Source: Marinicella marina
Lineage (GTDB): Bacteria > Pseudomonadota > Gammaproteobacteria > Xanthomonadales > Marinicellaceae
DNA length: 64,000 bases
Assembly (NCBI RefSeq): GCF_030065545.1
Contig: NZ_JASJNC010000004.1
Span: 1 to 64,000, forward strand
Direction: 5' to 3'
Below, in pieces: positions 40,239 through 50,000 of the stretch. Both the position numbers and the translations under genes were made by a program. The notes under the pieces were generated by a model. That model was not told the origin of the DNA. It worked only from the letters and a program-made list of their open reading frames with translations, and made no database searches. Position 1 is the stretch's first letter; each line of letters begins with the position of its first letter.

Positions 40239-43200
40239 ATGCTGATACCATCAACAAAAAACCTCAACAACAACCAACACTGGCAAGGCATCAAAGGCTT
40301 GGGTTTGGCCATTGCTATCAATGAATTCCACCAAAATCATTCTGGCTTGATTGTGGTATTGACCGACTCAGTGCACCACAGCCGGTTATTGGAACAGGAA
40401 ATTCAGTTGTGTAGTGAAGACCAGGCAGCCACAGTACTGCATTTTCCAATTTGGGACACCCTGCCCTACGATGTATTTTCACCGAATCCTGAGATTGTCT
40501 CAGAACGGATGAAGTTCTTGGCCGATATTTCAACGGTCAAACAAAATGCTGTGGTCATCATGCCTGCACAAAACCTGATGCAAAAAGTACCAAACAAAGA
40601 TTTCATTGTGGGCCGCAGCCTTAATTTGAAGTTGGGTGATCAGTTTGATTTGCATCGATGGCGTGCCTTGTTTGAGAAAAACGGTTACATCCACGTCAAT
40701 GAAGTGCGTGAAGCTGGTGAATTTGTGGTGCGAGGTGGGGTGCTGGATTTGTATCCTATGGGTGGGCATGAGGCCTTTCGAATCGAGTTGTTCGATGATG
40801 AGATTGAAAGCATTCGCATCTTTGATACCGATACCCAGCTGACCATTAATAAGACCGACAAAATTCAAGTGATGCCAGCCAACGAATTTCCTTTCGATGA
40901 TGCAGCCAGAGAATTGTTTTTGAGTCGCTTTCGTGAGTGGTTTGATGTTGATACCCGCAAAAACACCTTGTACCAAGACATCAGAAAATCAATCAAATTT
41001 TCTGGTATCGAACAATATCTGCCGATGTTTCATCGCGAAATGGCTGATATATTTGATTACTTGCCTGAAGCAACCACGTTCATCCATTGTAACCAAACCA
41101 CGCCGGTTTTGAATACTTGGGAAAAACAGATTCATGCACGCTATGAAGAACGGCGGCATGATTTACAACGTCCCATCCTGGCACCTACTAAAATTTACCT
41201 CTCAGCTGATGACACATTGGCTCAAATAAACCAAAAACAGAACATATGGGTTAATCAAACTGCCAATGCTGAACATGATATCCATGCCATTGACACCCAA
41301 CTGCCCCATCGTTTTAATCAAGAATTACATCAATCACTGCCTGCTTTTACCGATTCACAACCTGGCCGATTATTGATTGCAGCGGATTCCCTGGGCAGGC
41401 AAGAACTGATTGCTGATAAATTAAAAGGGGCCAATAAAAAATTCACAACAGTCAGCAGCATCAATGAATTTTTAGACAGCGACTTGAACCGTGCCATCAC
41501 CATTGCACCCATTGAGAACGGTGTTTACCTGAAAAAACTGGACATACAAGTTTTGGATGAAGGCTGTCTGTTTGGTAAACGAGTCACCCGCAACCAAAAA
41601 GTAAAAAAATACAAAGCCAACCCAGAAGACATCATAAACAACTTGACTGACCTTCACCTGGATTCGCCGATTGTACACATTGATCATGGTGTGGGCCGCT
41701 ACCGTGGTTTAAAGACCATGGATTATGAGGGCGAAGCAGAATATTTAGAAGTTGAGTATTTTGGGGGTGATAAGTTGTTTGTACCGGTGTCATCATTACA
41801 TTTAGTCTCTCGCTACTCAGGGGCCAGTGAAGAGAATGCACCATGGCACAAGTTAGGTTCTGAAGTTTGGGAAAAAGCCAAACAAAAAGCCGCTAAGAAA
41901 GTCAAAGACGTGGCGGCAGAATTGTTGTCTCTTTACGCCAAACGTGAAGCAGCCGGTGGTCAAGCAATGCAAGTTAGTGCCGATGACTTTCAACAATTCT
42001 GTGATGGCTTTCCTTTTGATGAGACCGAAGACCAACAAAATGCCATCAATGCCGTCATCAAGGACATGCAAGCCAAAACCCACATGGATCGAGTGGTTTG
42101 TGGTGATGTGGGATTTGGTAAAACCGAAATTGCCTTGCGTGCGGCCTTCATTGCCGCCAATGAAGGCAAACAGGTGGTTTTGTTGGTTCCAACCACGCTC
42201 TTGGCTCAGCAGCACTATGATAATTTTGTTGATCGTTTTGCGCCCTTTCCAGTTAAAGTTGAGTTGTTGTCGCGTTTTGTCAGCAGCAAAAACACCAAAA
42301 ACATATTAGCTGCATGTGAAAGTGGCCAAGCCGATGTAGTCATTGGTACCCATAAACTGATTCAAAAAGGCATTAAGTTTAAAAATCTGGGATTGGTTAT
42401 CATTGATGAAGAGCATCGTTTTGGAGTCAAACAGAAAGACCAATTGAAAAAGCTGAAAGCCGACGCCGATTTCTTAACGCTCACGGCCACCCCTATTCCA
42501 AGGACACTGAACAGCGCTTTATCTGGTCTGCGTGATTTATCAATCATTGCCACCCCACCCAAGGCCAGACTGGCGATTAAAACCCAGGTCGTTGAGTGGC
42601 AAAACAGCATCATCAATGAGGCTTGTACCCGAGAAATTCAACGTGGCGGACAAGTCTATTTCCTTCACAACGAAGTTCAAACCATTGAACAAATGGCTGA
42701 AAGCATTCAAAAAATAAACCCCAGCGCCCGAGTGCGGGTGGCGCACGGCCAAATGAATGAAAAAGAACTGCAGGAAGTGATGGTTGATTTCTACAAACAG
42801 CGCTTTAACATTTTGGTATGTACCACCATTATTGAATCGGGTATTGATATTCCAAGTGCCAATACCATCATCATCAACCGAGCTGATAAATTGGGCTTGG
42901 CACAATTGCATCAATTGCGCGGTCGGGTGGGACGTTCTCACCACAAAGCTTTTGCTTACATGATCATACCCAGTTGGAAAGCCATATCAAAAGACGCTAA
43001 GAAAAGACTGGAAGCCATTGAATCTCTTGAAGATTTAGGGGCTGGATTTACTCTGGCCACACATGACATGGAAATCAGGGGCAGTGGCGAATTACTGGGT
43101 GAAGAACAAAGCGGTCAAATACAAAGTATTGGTTTCAGCCTTTATTGTGACATGCTGGATCGGGCAGTAACGGCTTTGAAAAATGGTGAAGACATAGATG

Positions 43201-43655
43201 TTTTAGATGATCCCTATGATCACATAGAAATTGAATTGAATATCCCAAGCTTGATTCCTGATGATTACATGTTCGATGTGTATACTCGCCTGACCTTTTA
43301 TAAGAGAATGAACAATTTCAAAGACCCATCGGAATTGGATGACCTGAAGGTTGAGCTGGTTGATCGCTTTGGCCCGTTACCTGAACAAACTGAAAACCTG
43401 TTTCATGTATTGAGAATCAAACACAAAGCCAAATCACACAACATCAAATCCATCGTCATGAATGAGGACTATGCAGATATTAAGTTCAACCAACACAGTC
43501 CAGAGTTTTATGCCCGTTTGATTCAACTGGTGCAGAAAAAACCTGATACGTTCAGGCCTTTACCTAATGATGGCTTACGCTACAGTGGTGAATTCATGCA
43601 AGCATCAGAGCGTATAGATGCAATTCATCATTTATTTGATATACTGCAAGCATGA
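40239..43655 (+). CDS. mfd: Transcription-repair coupling factor Mfd
   Basis: This 1138-residue translocase removes stalled RNA polymerase at lesions and recruits UvrA. Domains in order: a UvrB-like N-terminal region (1-400), the RNA-polymerase-interacting domain with IVHIDHGVGRYRGL (about 480), then a RecG-type SF2 motor with Walker A GDVGFGKTEIALRA, DEEH in IIDEEHRFGVKQ, TATPIPRTL and the QLRGRVGRS motif VI. The C-terminal regulatory domain begins near IEIELNIPSLIPDDY. Its stop overlaps the csiV start (ATGA). Confidence 0.96.
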   Translation: MLIPSTKNLNNNQHWQGIKGLGLAIAINEFHQNHSGLIVVLTDSVHHSRLLEQEIQLCSEDQAATVLHFPIWDTLPYDVFSPNPEIVSERMKFLADISTVKQNAVVIMPAQNLMQKVPNKDFIVGRSLNLKLGDQFDLHRWRALFEKNGYIHVNEVREAGEFVVRGGVLDLYPMGGHEAFRIELFDDEIESIRIFDTDTQLTINKTDKIQVMPANEFPFDDAARELFLSRFREWFDVDTRKNTLYQDIRKSIKFSGIEQYLPMFHREMADIFDYLPEATTFIHCNQTTPVLNTWEKQIHARYEERRHDLQRPILAPTKIYLSADDTLAQINQKQNIWVNQTANAEHDIHAIDTQLPHRFNQELHQSLPAFTDSQPGRLLIAADSLGRQELIADKLKGANKKFTTVSSINEFLDSDLNRAITIAPIENGVYLKKLDIQVLDEGCLFGKRVTRNQKVKKYKANPEDIINNLTDLHLDSPIVHIDHGVGRYRGLKTMDYEGEAEYLEVEYFGGDKLFVPVSSLHLVSRYSGASEENAPWHKLGSEVWEKAKQKAAKKVKDVAAELLSLYAKREAAGGQAMQVSADDFQQFCDGFPFDETEDQQNAINAVIKDMQAKTHMDRVVCGDVGFGKTEIALRAAFIAANEGKQVVLLVPTTLLAQQHYDNFVDRFAPFPVKVELLSRFVSSKNTKNILAACESGQADVVIGTHKLIQKGIKFKNLGLVIIDEEHRFGVKQKDQLKKLKADADFLTLTATPIPRTLNSALSGLRDLSIIATPPKARLAIKTQVVEWQNSIINEACTREIQRGGQVYFLHNEVQTIEQMAESIQKINPSARVRVAHGQMNEKELQEVMVDFYKQRFNILVCTTIIESGIDIPSANTIIINRADKLGLAQLHQLRGRVGRSHHKAFAYMIIPSWKAISKDAKKRLEAIESLEDLGAGFTLATHDMEIRGSGELLGEEQSGQIQSIGFSLYCDMLDRAVTALKNGEDIDVLDDPYDHIEIELNIPSLIPDDYMFDVYTRLTFYKRMNNFKDPSELDDLKVELVDRFGPLPEQTENLFHVLRIKHKAKSHNIKSIVMNEDYADIKFNQHSPEFYARLIQLVQKKPDTFRPLPNDGLRYSGEFMQASERIDAIHHLFDILQA

Positions 43656-44476
43656 AAACATACACAACACTATTCAGCTTTTTATTAATGAATCTGACGC
43701 ATTCTGTGGCAGCACAAGGTTACTTGGAACTCACGCAGGATGATGCCATTTATGATGTCGAATTAATTGTCTTTGCTCGCCAATTATCACAACCAGCCGC
43801 TGAACAGTTTAAGCAGGCTCCATCATTGAAAACAGCTGATGCTTTGCAACTGCCTGTATGGGATGAAGAGACTGATTTGATTCAATACCCAGAACCCGAA
43901 GAACCGGCTGTTGATAAACAAGATGAAAATTGGCAGGTACCGATTGAAGAGCAAAGCCAAGCAGTTAATGTATTAAGCTGGTTGGTGTTGGATAACAGCC
44001 TCAACCATCCAATCATTGATCAACTCATGGTTAACCCAAGCAATCAAGTGCTACTGAGACAAAAGTGGCGACAACCCGCTTCATCATTCACCGCACCTAC
44101 TTATGTTGAAGTGAGTACAATCCCCCTTGAACAAACGGCAGATGAGGCAGCCAATGAACAGCTTTCCTTTGGTGATGATTTAACTCCAAATGATGCGGTT
44201 CAATCCACATTATTTGAGCAAAATGCCAGTGTTCCTGACGACTTCACAATCGATGGTCAAGTGGCTTTTTCTGAACAAAGATTCACTCACCTGCATGTAA
44301 AATTAAATTTGTATAGGATCAATGCCATGGGCGAATCATTGGTTTATGAAATATCCCAACAAAGGCGCATCAACCTCGAGGAGTGGCACTATTTTGACCA
44401 CCAACAGTTTGGTGTACTGGCAAAGGTAACCCAAGTTAACTTAACAGCGGAGCAAGAAGATGAAGCAAATAACTGA
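43652..44476 (+). CDS. csiV: CsiV family peptidoglycan-associated protein
   Basis: This 274-residue exported protein has a signal peptide (1-21, ending SVAAQG). It continues with YDVELIVFARQ, the hallmark start of the CsiV family, and a C-terminal beta segment (FTHLHVKLNLYRI, then HYFDHQQFGVLAKV). CsiV in Shewanella links D-amino-acid and lytic transglycosylase control; the role here is by family only. The csiV gene is often directly downstream of mfd in gammaproteobacteria, as here (4-nt overlap). Confidence 0.85.
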   Translation: MKTYTTLFSFLLMNLTHSVAAQGYLELTQDDAIYDVELIVFARQLSQPAAEQFKQAPSLKTADALQLPVWDEETDLIQYPEPEEPAVDKQDENWQVPIEEQSQAVNVLSWLVLDNSLNHPIIDQLMVNPSNQVLLRQKWRQPASSFTAPTYVEVSTIPLEQTADEAANEQLSFGDDLTPNDAVQSTLFEQNASVPDDFTIDGQVAFSEQRFTHLHVKLNLYRINAMGESLVYEISQQRRINLEEWHYFDHQQFGVLAKVTQVNLTAEQEDEANN

Positions 44477-45071
44477 ATCAATCAAAAATTTGACCTTAAT
44501 ATTGTCTTTATTTGCTGTGGTGGCTTGTCAAAAACAAAGCAACAAAACGGCAGTTGATAAAGCCTTTATGGGTCATCAATGGCAACTGGTAACAGACTCA
44601 AGCACCTTAACTTTCATCAGCACCAAAAACAAAACCATCACTGAAGAACACAAACTGCAATTCGGCCAAGGCAGCATCGATTCAAACAGCGACATGGTTT
44701 TGGCAGTGGATTTGGAGTCAGTCGATACCATGATACCGATTCGTGATGAGCGCATGCGCAATATTTTATTTAAAACAGATCAATACCCCAGCGCAACAGT
44801 CAGTGCTTCGATACCGACTGGTATTGAACTGAACCAAAAGGTTGAACTGCCTTTCACCCTTAATTTACATGGCCAAACGAGAACCATGAAAGCTCAGGTC
44901 ATGGCGCAAATGGTCGAGGGTCGTTTGGTGGTGGTGAATTACGAGCCGATTGCCATTAACACCAAAGACTTTGGCATGGATGATGGTATCAATAAGTTAA
45001 CCCAGATTGCGGGCCTCTTGAGCATTGATTATGCTTCACTGGTGGATTTCAAACTAACGTTTGAAAAATAA
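44460..45071 (+). CDS. YceI-family lipoprotein
   Basis: This 203-residue protein has a lipobox ending in Cys23 (LFAVVAC), so it is probably lipid-anchored in the periplasm. The rest is the YceI/lipocalin-like barrel: STLTFISTKN early, then VDTMIPIRDERMRNILFKTD, a typical YceI segment. YceI proteins bind isoprenoid-type lipids such as polyprenyl chains. It overlaps the end of csiV by 17 nt and probably belongs to the mfd-csiV unit. Confidence 0.87.
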   Translation: MKQITESIKNLTLILSLFAVVACQKQSNKTAVDKAFMGHQWQLVTDSSTLTFISTKNKTITEEHKLQFGQGSIDSNSDMVLAVDLESVDTMIPIRDERMRNILFKTDQYPSATVSASIPTGIELNQKVELPFTLNLHGQTRTMKAQVMAQMVEGRLVVVNYEPIAINTKDFGMDDGINKLTQIAGLLSIDYASLVDFKLTFEK

Positions 45072-45146
45072 GTGATTTCAATCACATAGCTGGTCAAGTA
45101 CTGGCAAAGAAAGTAAGATAGGTGCTTCATTAATTGAGGAAGTATC

Positions 45147-45935
45147 ATGGGAATTTTAGCTGGTAAAAAGGCACTGATAGTTGGCGTGGCCAGTAATCGT
45201 TCTATTGCTTGGAGTACTGCCGAGTTCATGCATCAACAAGGTGCAGAATTGGCCTTCACTTATCTTGATGACAAACTTAAGAAGCGTGTAGATAAAATCG
45301 CTGCTGCAACCAATTCTGACATCGTACTGCCGTGCGATGTAAATTCTGACCAACAAATTGAAGATGTTTTTACCGAACTGAAAAAAGAATGGGATGGACT
45401 GGACATCATCGTTCATTCGGTGGGTTTTGCACCCAGAGAATTACTGCAAGGCACTTACCTAGATAACTTGACACGCGAAGGCTACCGCATTGCTATGGAT
45501 ACCAGTTCTTATAGCTTTGCAGCTTTGGGTAAAGCTGGACGTGAAATGATGCAAGGGCGAGACGCCTCATTACTTACCCTGACTTACTTAGGCGCAGTAA
45601 GGGCCATGACTAATTACAACGTCATGGGTGTGGCTAAGGCAGCGTTAGAGGCCAATGTGCGCTACATGGCACATGCTTTGGGTGCAGATGGCATCCGAGT
45701 CAATGGTATCTCTGCTGGGCCCATCAAAACATTGGCAGCATCTGGTATTGGTAATTTCAAGTCGATGTTAGACCATGTGGCCAAAGCCGCGCCTTTGAAG
45801 CGCAACGTCACGCAGGAAGATGTGGCCAAAGTAGCCGCATTTTTGAGTTCTGATTGGGCCAATGGCATCACTGGTGAAATCACCTATGTCGATGCAGGTT
45901 ATAACATCATGGCCATGACTGAAGTGGGTGATTGA
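45147..45935 (+). CDS. fabI: Enoyl-[acyl-carrier-protein] reductase (NADH) FabI
   Basis: This is the 262-residue enzyme for the last step of fatty-acid elongation. The FabI-type cofactor site [10 protein letters not shown] replaces the classical SDR glycine motif, and the catalytic residues Tyr147, Tyr157 and Lys164 are present ([18 protein letters not shown]). [13 protein letters not shown] is the substrate-loop region and the triclosan-binding site. The start has GAGGAA 7 nt upstream. It is a single gene with a hairpin downstream. Confidence 0.95.
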   Translation: MGILAGKKALIVGVASNRSIAWSTAEFMHQQGAELAFTYLDDKLKKRVDKIAAATNSDIVLPCDVNSDQQIEDVFTELKKEWDGLDIIVHSVGFAPRELLQGTYLDNLTREGYRIAMDTSSYSFAALGKAGREMMQGRDASLLTLTYLGAVRAMTNYNVMGVAKAALEANVRYMAHALGADGIRVNGISAGPIKTLAASGIGNFKSMLDHVAKAAPLKRNVTQEDVAKVAAFLSSDWANGITGEITYVDAGYNIMAMTEVGD

Positions 45936-46030
45936 TTCAACCAGCTATCGCAGCCAGGTAACAAAGCAGTGATCAGAACTCTTTTTATTGTGTTGACAGG
46001 CCAGCTTGGCTAAATACCGTGAGCGAAAAA

Positions 46031-46071
46031 TCCTGAGGCCTATAGAAACCATTACTGTTATGGCCTCAGGA
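46031..46071. terminator. Strong inverted repeat between fabI and convergent lipoprotein gene
   Basis: TCCTGAGGCC (46031-46040) pairs perfectly with GGCCTCAGGA (46062-46071), with a 21-nt loop. On the minus strand TTTTT follows (complement of 46026-46030), fitting termination of the lipoprotein gene. On the plus strand the T-rich flank is weaker, so use by fabI is possible but uncertain. Confidence 0.65.
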
Positions 46072-46102
46072 CATCTGTTTAAATCACCAAAGATCTTATG
46101 TA

Positions 46103-46495
46103 CTAGTTGTTTGAAACATCAACGATTTCGTTGCATTGTCCTCGAAAATACATGGTTCCTCCTTCTGAGTAGCGATCCACCTCCATAAAGCCTTCGGTAC
46201 AAAAACCATCTTTCTCCATCACCCTCTGGATTATATGCTTCAGATTTTGTTTATTATCCATTCTGCTGCGTCTCTTTTTATCATTGCGAGAAGCAGAGCC
46301 GTCTCGTAAATCAGGACGTTGTTTTGATCTTTTTCTGGCCTCTCCACCTCCGGCTGGCATCATCACTTGAAATTGTTTTAGGCCGCTGGCAGTGATGTTA
46401 GTGGTGATTTTGGGCTCAGGCCGGGATGGTTTTGACTGGCTACAAGCGGTGGTAGAAATCATTAATAAAACGAATAATAAAGGTTGGTATGACAT
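46103..46495 (-). CDS. Small hypothetical lipoprotein
   Basis: This 130-residue protein has a lipobox at Cys18 (LLMISTTAC) and a GGAG site 7 nt upstream. The middle is Arg/Lys-rich and disordered (EARKRSKQRPDLRDGSASRN). The C-terminal 55 residues look folded, with two Cys (GFCTEGFMEVDRYSEGG and GQCNEIVDV). I do not recognise the family. It is convergent with fabI. Confidence 0.7.
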   Translation of the reverse strand: MSYQPLLFVLLMISTTACSQSKPSRPEPKITTNITASGLKQFQVMMPAGGGEARKRSKQRPDLRDGSASRNDKKRRSRMDNKQNLKHIIQRVMEKDGFCTEGFMEVDRYSEGGTMYFRGQCNEIVDVSNN

Positions 46496-46601
46496 GTGTA
46501 AGCTCCAAAAAATTAAAGCTTAGCCGATGATTTTGCAAACAATAAGAAAGTTTTGTTAATTAAACGTTGCTCGAAAGTGGTATTAAATCAAACTAAATAT
46601 A

Positions 46602-46760
46602 TCAGCGCCAAACCAGAATACACTTTTGATTGAAGCGCAGTAATTTCAACAAGCTTTTATACCTTGTTGGGTTATTGTCTTTTATTTGACGCAATTCACG
46701 CTTGATACGCCGCCGTTCTTGGTACAAGTGTTTGATGGTGTTGAGTCTGGTTTCAGTCAA
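46602..46760 (-). CDS. Doubtful small basic reading frame
   Basis: This is a 52-codon frame from a TTG at 46760, with a basic helical product (YQERRRIKRELRQIKD). The frame stays open upstream to 46937, but that part overlaps the basic gene at 46834-47004 in another frame and looks non-coding. No ribosome binding site is seen, and it lies just after a strong terminator. It could be a remnant or chance frame. Confidence 0.22.
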   Translation of the reverse strand: MTETRLNTIKHLYQERRRIKRELRQIKDNNPTRYKSLLKLLRFNQKCILVWR

Positions 46761-46833
46761 GGTTATGGGTAACTTTTGATTGAGAAGAATTCTAGAAAAT
46801 TTCAGATAAAATTTGTGTGAGTAAATGACAGTT

Positions 46834-47004
46834 TCAACACAATAAAAAAGAGCCGAATTGCTCGGCTCTGATTTTACGTTTAAAGGCTTGTTTGTCCTTT
46901 TGTCGTTTGGCTTTATTGGACTTGACGTGGGCGCCACCTTTTTTCATGATAGCCGCTTTAGCAACCCAATTCCGCCGCCCATGACTTTTTAATTTGTCAC
47001 TCAT
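46834..47004 (-). CDS. 56-residue very basic protein whose reading frame contains a terminator; candidate ribosome-rescue factor
   Basis: The minus strand from ATG 47004 encodes 56 residues to a TGA at 46836-46834. The product begins MSDKLKSHGRRNWVAKAA and has about 16 Lys/Arg before a hydrophobic end, FGSFLLC. CCAGGAG lies 7 nt upstream of the ATG, and a perfect TATAAT is seen at 47036-47031. An intrinsic terminator (46869-46844) sits inside the frame and should stop most transcripts before the stop codon. Genes for ArfA and BrfA use this design: non-stop mRNA is tagged by tmRNA normally, and the active truncated protein accumulates only when tmRNA is limiting. The ArfA core (KGKGSY) is not visible, so homology is not claimed. 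The alternative is a small RNA-binding or ribosome-associated protein with an accidental terminator overlap. Confidence 0.65.
   Translation of the reverse strand: MSDKLKSHGRRNWVAKAAIMKKGGAHVKSNKAKRQKDKQAFKRKIRAEQFGSFLLC
46844..46869 (-). terminator. Intrinsic terminator inside the 56-codon gene
   Basis: On the minus strand AGAGCCGA (46869-46862) pairs perfectly with TCGGCTCT (46856-46849) around GCAAT, and the T-run extends to 46844. The stop codon of the gene lies at 46836-46834, beyond the T-run. The opposite strand has only a weak T-run, so the signal is directed against the minus-strand gene. Confidence 0.85.
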
Positions 47005-47036
47005 ACAGCGCTCCTGGTTGAAAGCGCTGTATTATA
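47005..47036 (-). promoter_or_regulatory. Promoter -10 box and perfect 8-bp inverted repeat before the 56-codon gene
   Basis: On the minus strand TATAAT (47036-47031) is followed at once by ACAGCGCT (47030-47023), a 10-nt loop and AGCGCTGT (47012-47005), which abuts the ATG. The Shine-Dalgarno AGGAG lies at 47015-47011, partly in the second arm. The repeat could be an operator at the transcription start, or an RNA hairpin limiting translation in read-through transcripts from the upstream protease gene. The -35 is poor. Confidence 0.5.
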
Positions 47037-47063
47037 ACAAACTATTAATTAATCACAGCTGAA

Positions 47064-50000
47064 TCAAAACTCAGTTGGCGCTGGTGGTGATTTGATCAAT
47101 TTTCTTGGGTTTTCTTGCAAGTCTTTTAACAGTTCCTCAACACCCCTTTCTAGCGATGGATCACGACCTGCTGCGACCAGCTCAGGACGATCGATGACTT
47201 CAATGTCAGGTGTCACACCTTCATTTTCTACTGCCCAGTTACCTTCGGTATCCATAAAGCGGAAAGTAGAGGCCAAAATAGAGCCGCCATCGGCCAAGGA
47301 TGGGTTGCCACTGATACCAATCAGTCCACCCCAGGTGCGGGTGCCGATGATCTTACCCAGACCTGCCTTGCGGAAATAATACGGTAGCGCATCACCACCT
47401 GAACTTGATTGGCCATTGGTTAACATCACTTTAGGACCATCATGGGCGATCAATGGGGTGGCATTGCTGTCTAAGTCCAAACCGCGGCGTTTCCAATAGT
47501 TCATAGTGGTGCGTGATAGGATTTCTATCATGCGATCTGGAATGAAGCCACCACCGTTATAACGGTCATCAATAATCAGCGCGTCTTTGTTGATCTGTGG
47601 CAGCAGTTGTTTGAATAATTCACGGTTACCATCAACTGCAGTATTGGGCAAATGCACATAACCTATTCTGCCGTCAGACAATTTATCCACCATGGCACGT
47701 CTTGATTCAACCCAATTAAAATAACGCAATTGGCTCTCAGATGCGATGGGCTTAACGTGTACTTGTCTTGAGCCTTTGCTTTGGGCTTTGTTGTTGATAT
47801 CTATGCTGACTGTTCTGCCGACGGTGTGTTCTAACAACTGATAAATGTTGGCCACATTTTTAGTGCTTTTACCATTGATGGCGATTATGAAATCCCCTAC
47901 TTCGGCGTTGACGCCAGCTTCGGTCAATGGTGAGCGTCTATTGGGCGTCCAGTTTTCACCTTTGAAAATGTGGGTTATTTCAAAATAACCACTCTTATGC
48001 TTTTTGAATTCAGCCCCCAACAAACCGTTTTGCTGTCTTTTTACAGTCGGTTGATCTCCAGAGTTAACATAGATATGACCTGCATTCATTTCACCTGCAA
48101 TCTCACCAAACACATAATCCAAGTCGGTGCGGTGGGTAGCCGCTTTGGCCAGTGGCAAGTACTTATCGTGTATAGCCTGCCAATCCATGCCATGCATGCC
48201 TGGATCATAGAACCAGTCACGTAATATGCGCCATGCATCAGTATACATTTGACGCCACTCGGTGGTTGGATCAATCTTCAAAGTGAGGTTCTTCAGATCC
48301 AAGTGTCGATCTTTTAGCTTTTGTTCTGCTTTGGCTTCAATTACCGCATATTTGCCTTGTTTCTGCACCAGCATGTGTTTTCCATCGGCACTCAATAGGT
48401 AATTTCCAGAATCCGCCAAGACTGTTTTTGGTGCCTCATCTTTGCTCAGGTCAATCATTTTGATGGCATTCCCGTTGGCACCGTTTTCAACCACAAAAAC
48501 AGCATCACCGTTGGTTTGGATGTTGTTATAATTACTGGCATTGCCCGGCAAAGCCCTGACCCTTTGATTGAAACCTTCTACCTGCAAATTAACCACAACC
48601 GTTTCAGCTGCATCCTCATCTTCTTTTTCGTTGGATGTTGTGATGCCATCATCTTCAAATGGATAAAGCGCTGGTACAGCATCATTCAGAGGCGCGGCAT
48701 ATACGCGAGTGGCCTGATGGTAAAGGTAATTGAACTCATAACTACTGAAGGACAAATTGTAATCACGGTTGGATAAAAAGAACAAATAATGTCCATTGGG
48801 GTCGAATACGGGAGAGAAATCGTTGAATGCCTTACTGGTTAATCGCTTGACTGAACCGTCTTTGAAACCGTAGACAAAAATAGAACTGAAACCACTGACT
48901 TCTGTTTTGGTGTAGACCAGCCACTGACTGTCTGGCGACCATGAAAAATCATCTATGTCATTGCGGGTTGAACGGTCAAGTTTTCGGATTTTTTTACTCT
49001 TAACATCAACACTCCAAAGGGTTTGATTGGTGTCACTGTACGCAATCTTTTTGCTGTCAGGTGACCACACAGGAGGGTAACGCCAAACACCACCATCATC
49101 GGTTATTTGTGTGACATTGCCCGATTTTACATCTTGGACATACACTTCATATTCACCCGTGGCATCGCTCAAATAAGCAATGTGTGAGCCATTTGGTGAC
49201 CAAGCCACATCAATCTCACGGGCACTGGGGGTATTGCTGATGTTTCTTATTTCACCTTTTTGGGCAGGCACAGAGAATACTTCGCCACGGGCCGCAATTG
49301 CTACCCTTTTGCCCTCAGGAGAAATCGCCATAGAGTCGATGTAGTCTTTAACATTTTTACGTTCAGCAAGAAGATTTTCGGCGTTTGCTGTGATTTGTAT
49401 AGATAATTGTTCGGTGGTCGATGAAACAGGATCAAAGCGCCACAAATGACCACCGTTCTCATAAACAATGGCGGCTGGGCCAGCAGAAGGCCACAAGGCA
49501 TCAAATTGGTCATGATGAGTGACTTTTTGCGGTTCGCCATCTGCCACATATTTGTACAGATTCAAGTGATAATCACGGTCACTGATGAAGTAGATGTCAT
49601 CTCCAATCCATACGGGTTGGTGATCTGTCGCTGCATGGGTGGTTATTCGTTGGCTGCTGTTTTCTTGCAAATCATAAATCCAAACATCCTGTGCACGACC
49701 GCCCCGGTAACGTTTCCAAGTTCTGAACTCTCGATCAATGGGGGTATATACATATTTATTGCCATCTGGTGACAGCATGCCACCACCTGTTTCTGGCACA
49801 GCCAAAGGTGCTTCCATGCCGCCATCGGCAGGAACCAAATAAGGTTGTCCGGTTCGTACACCCCATGGCAGGCGGTTGGCTTTGACCAATATGTGCTTGT
49901 TATCAGGTGTCCAATCTAAGATGCGGTAATCAAAACCGCCACGTGGTGGCATCGGTCCGACATCATTATACCAGGTCAGTTGTTGCAGGTTACTGCCGTC

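Noticed and set aside
46602-46937. 111-codon minus-strand frame read from its first ATG
   Set aside because: Its first third overlaps the 56-codon basic gene in another frame and runs through that gene's terminator; only the C-terminal third looks at all protein-like and it lacks a ribosome binding site.
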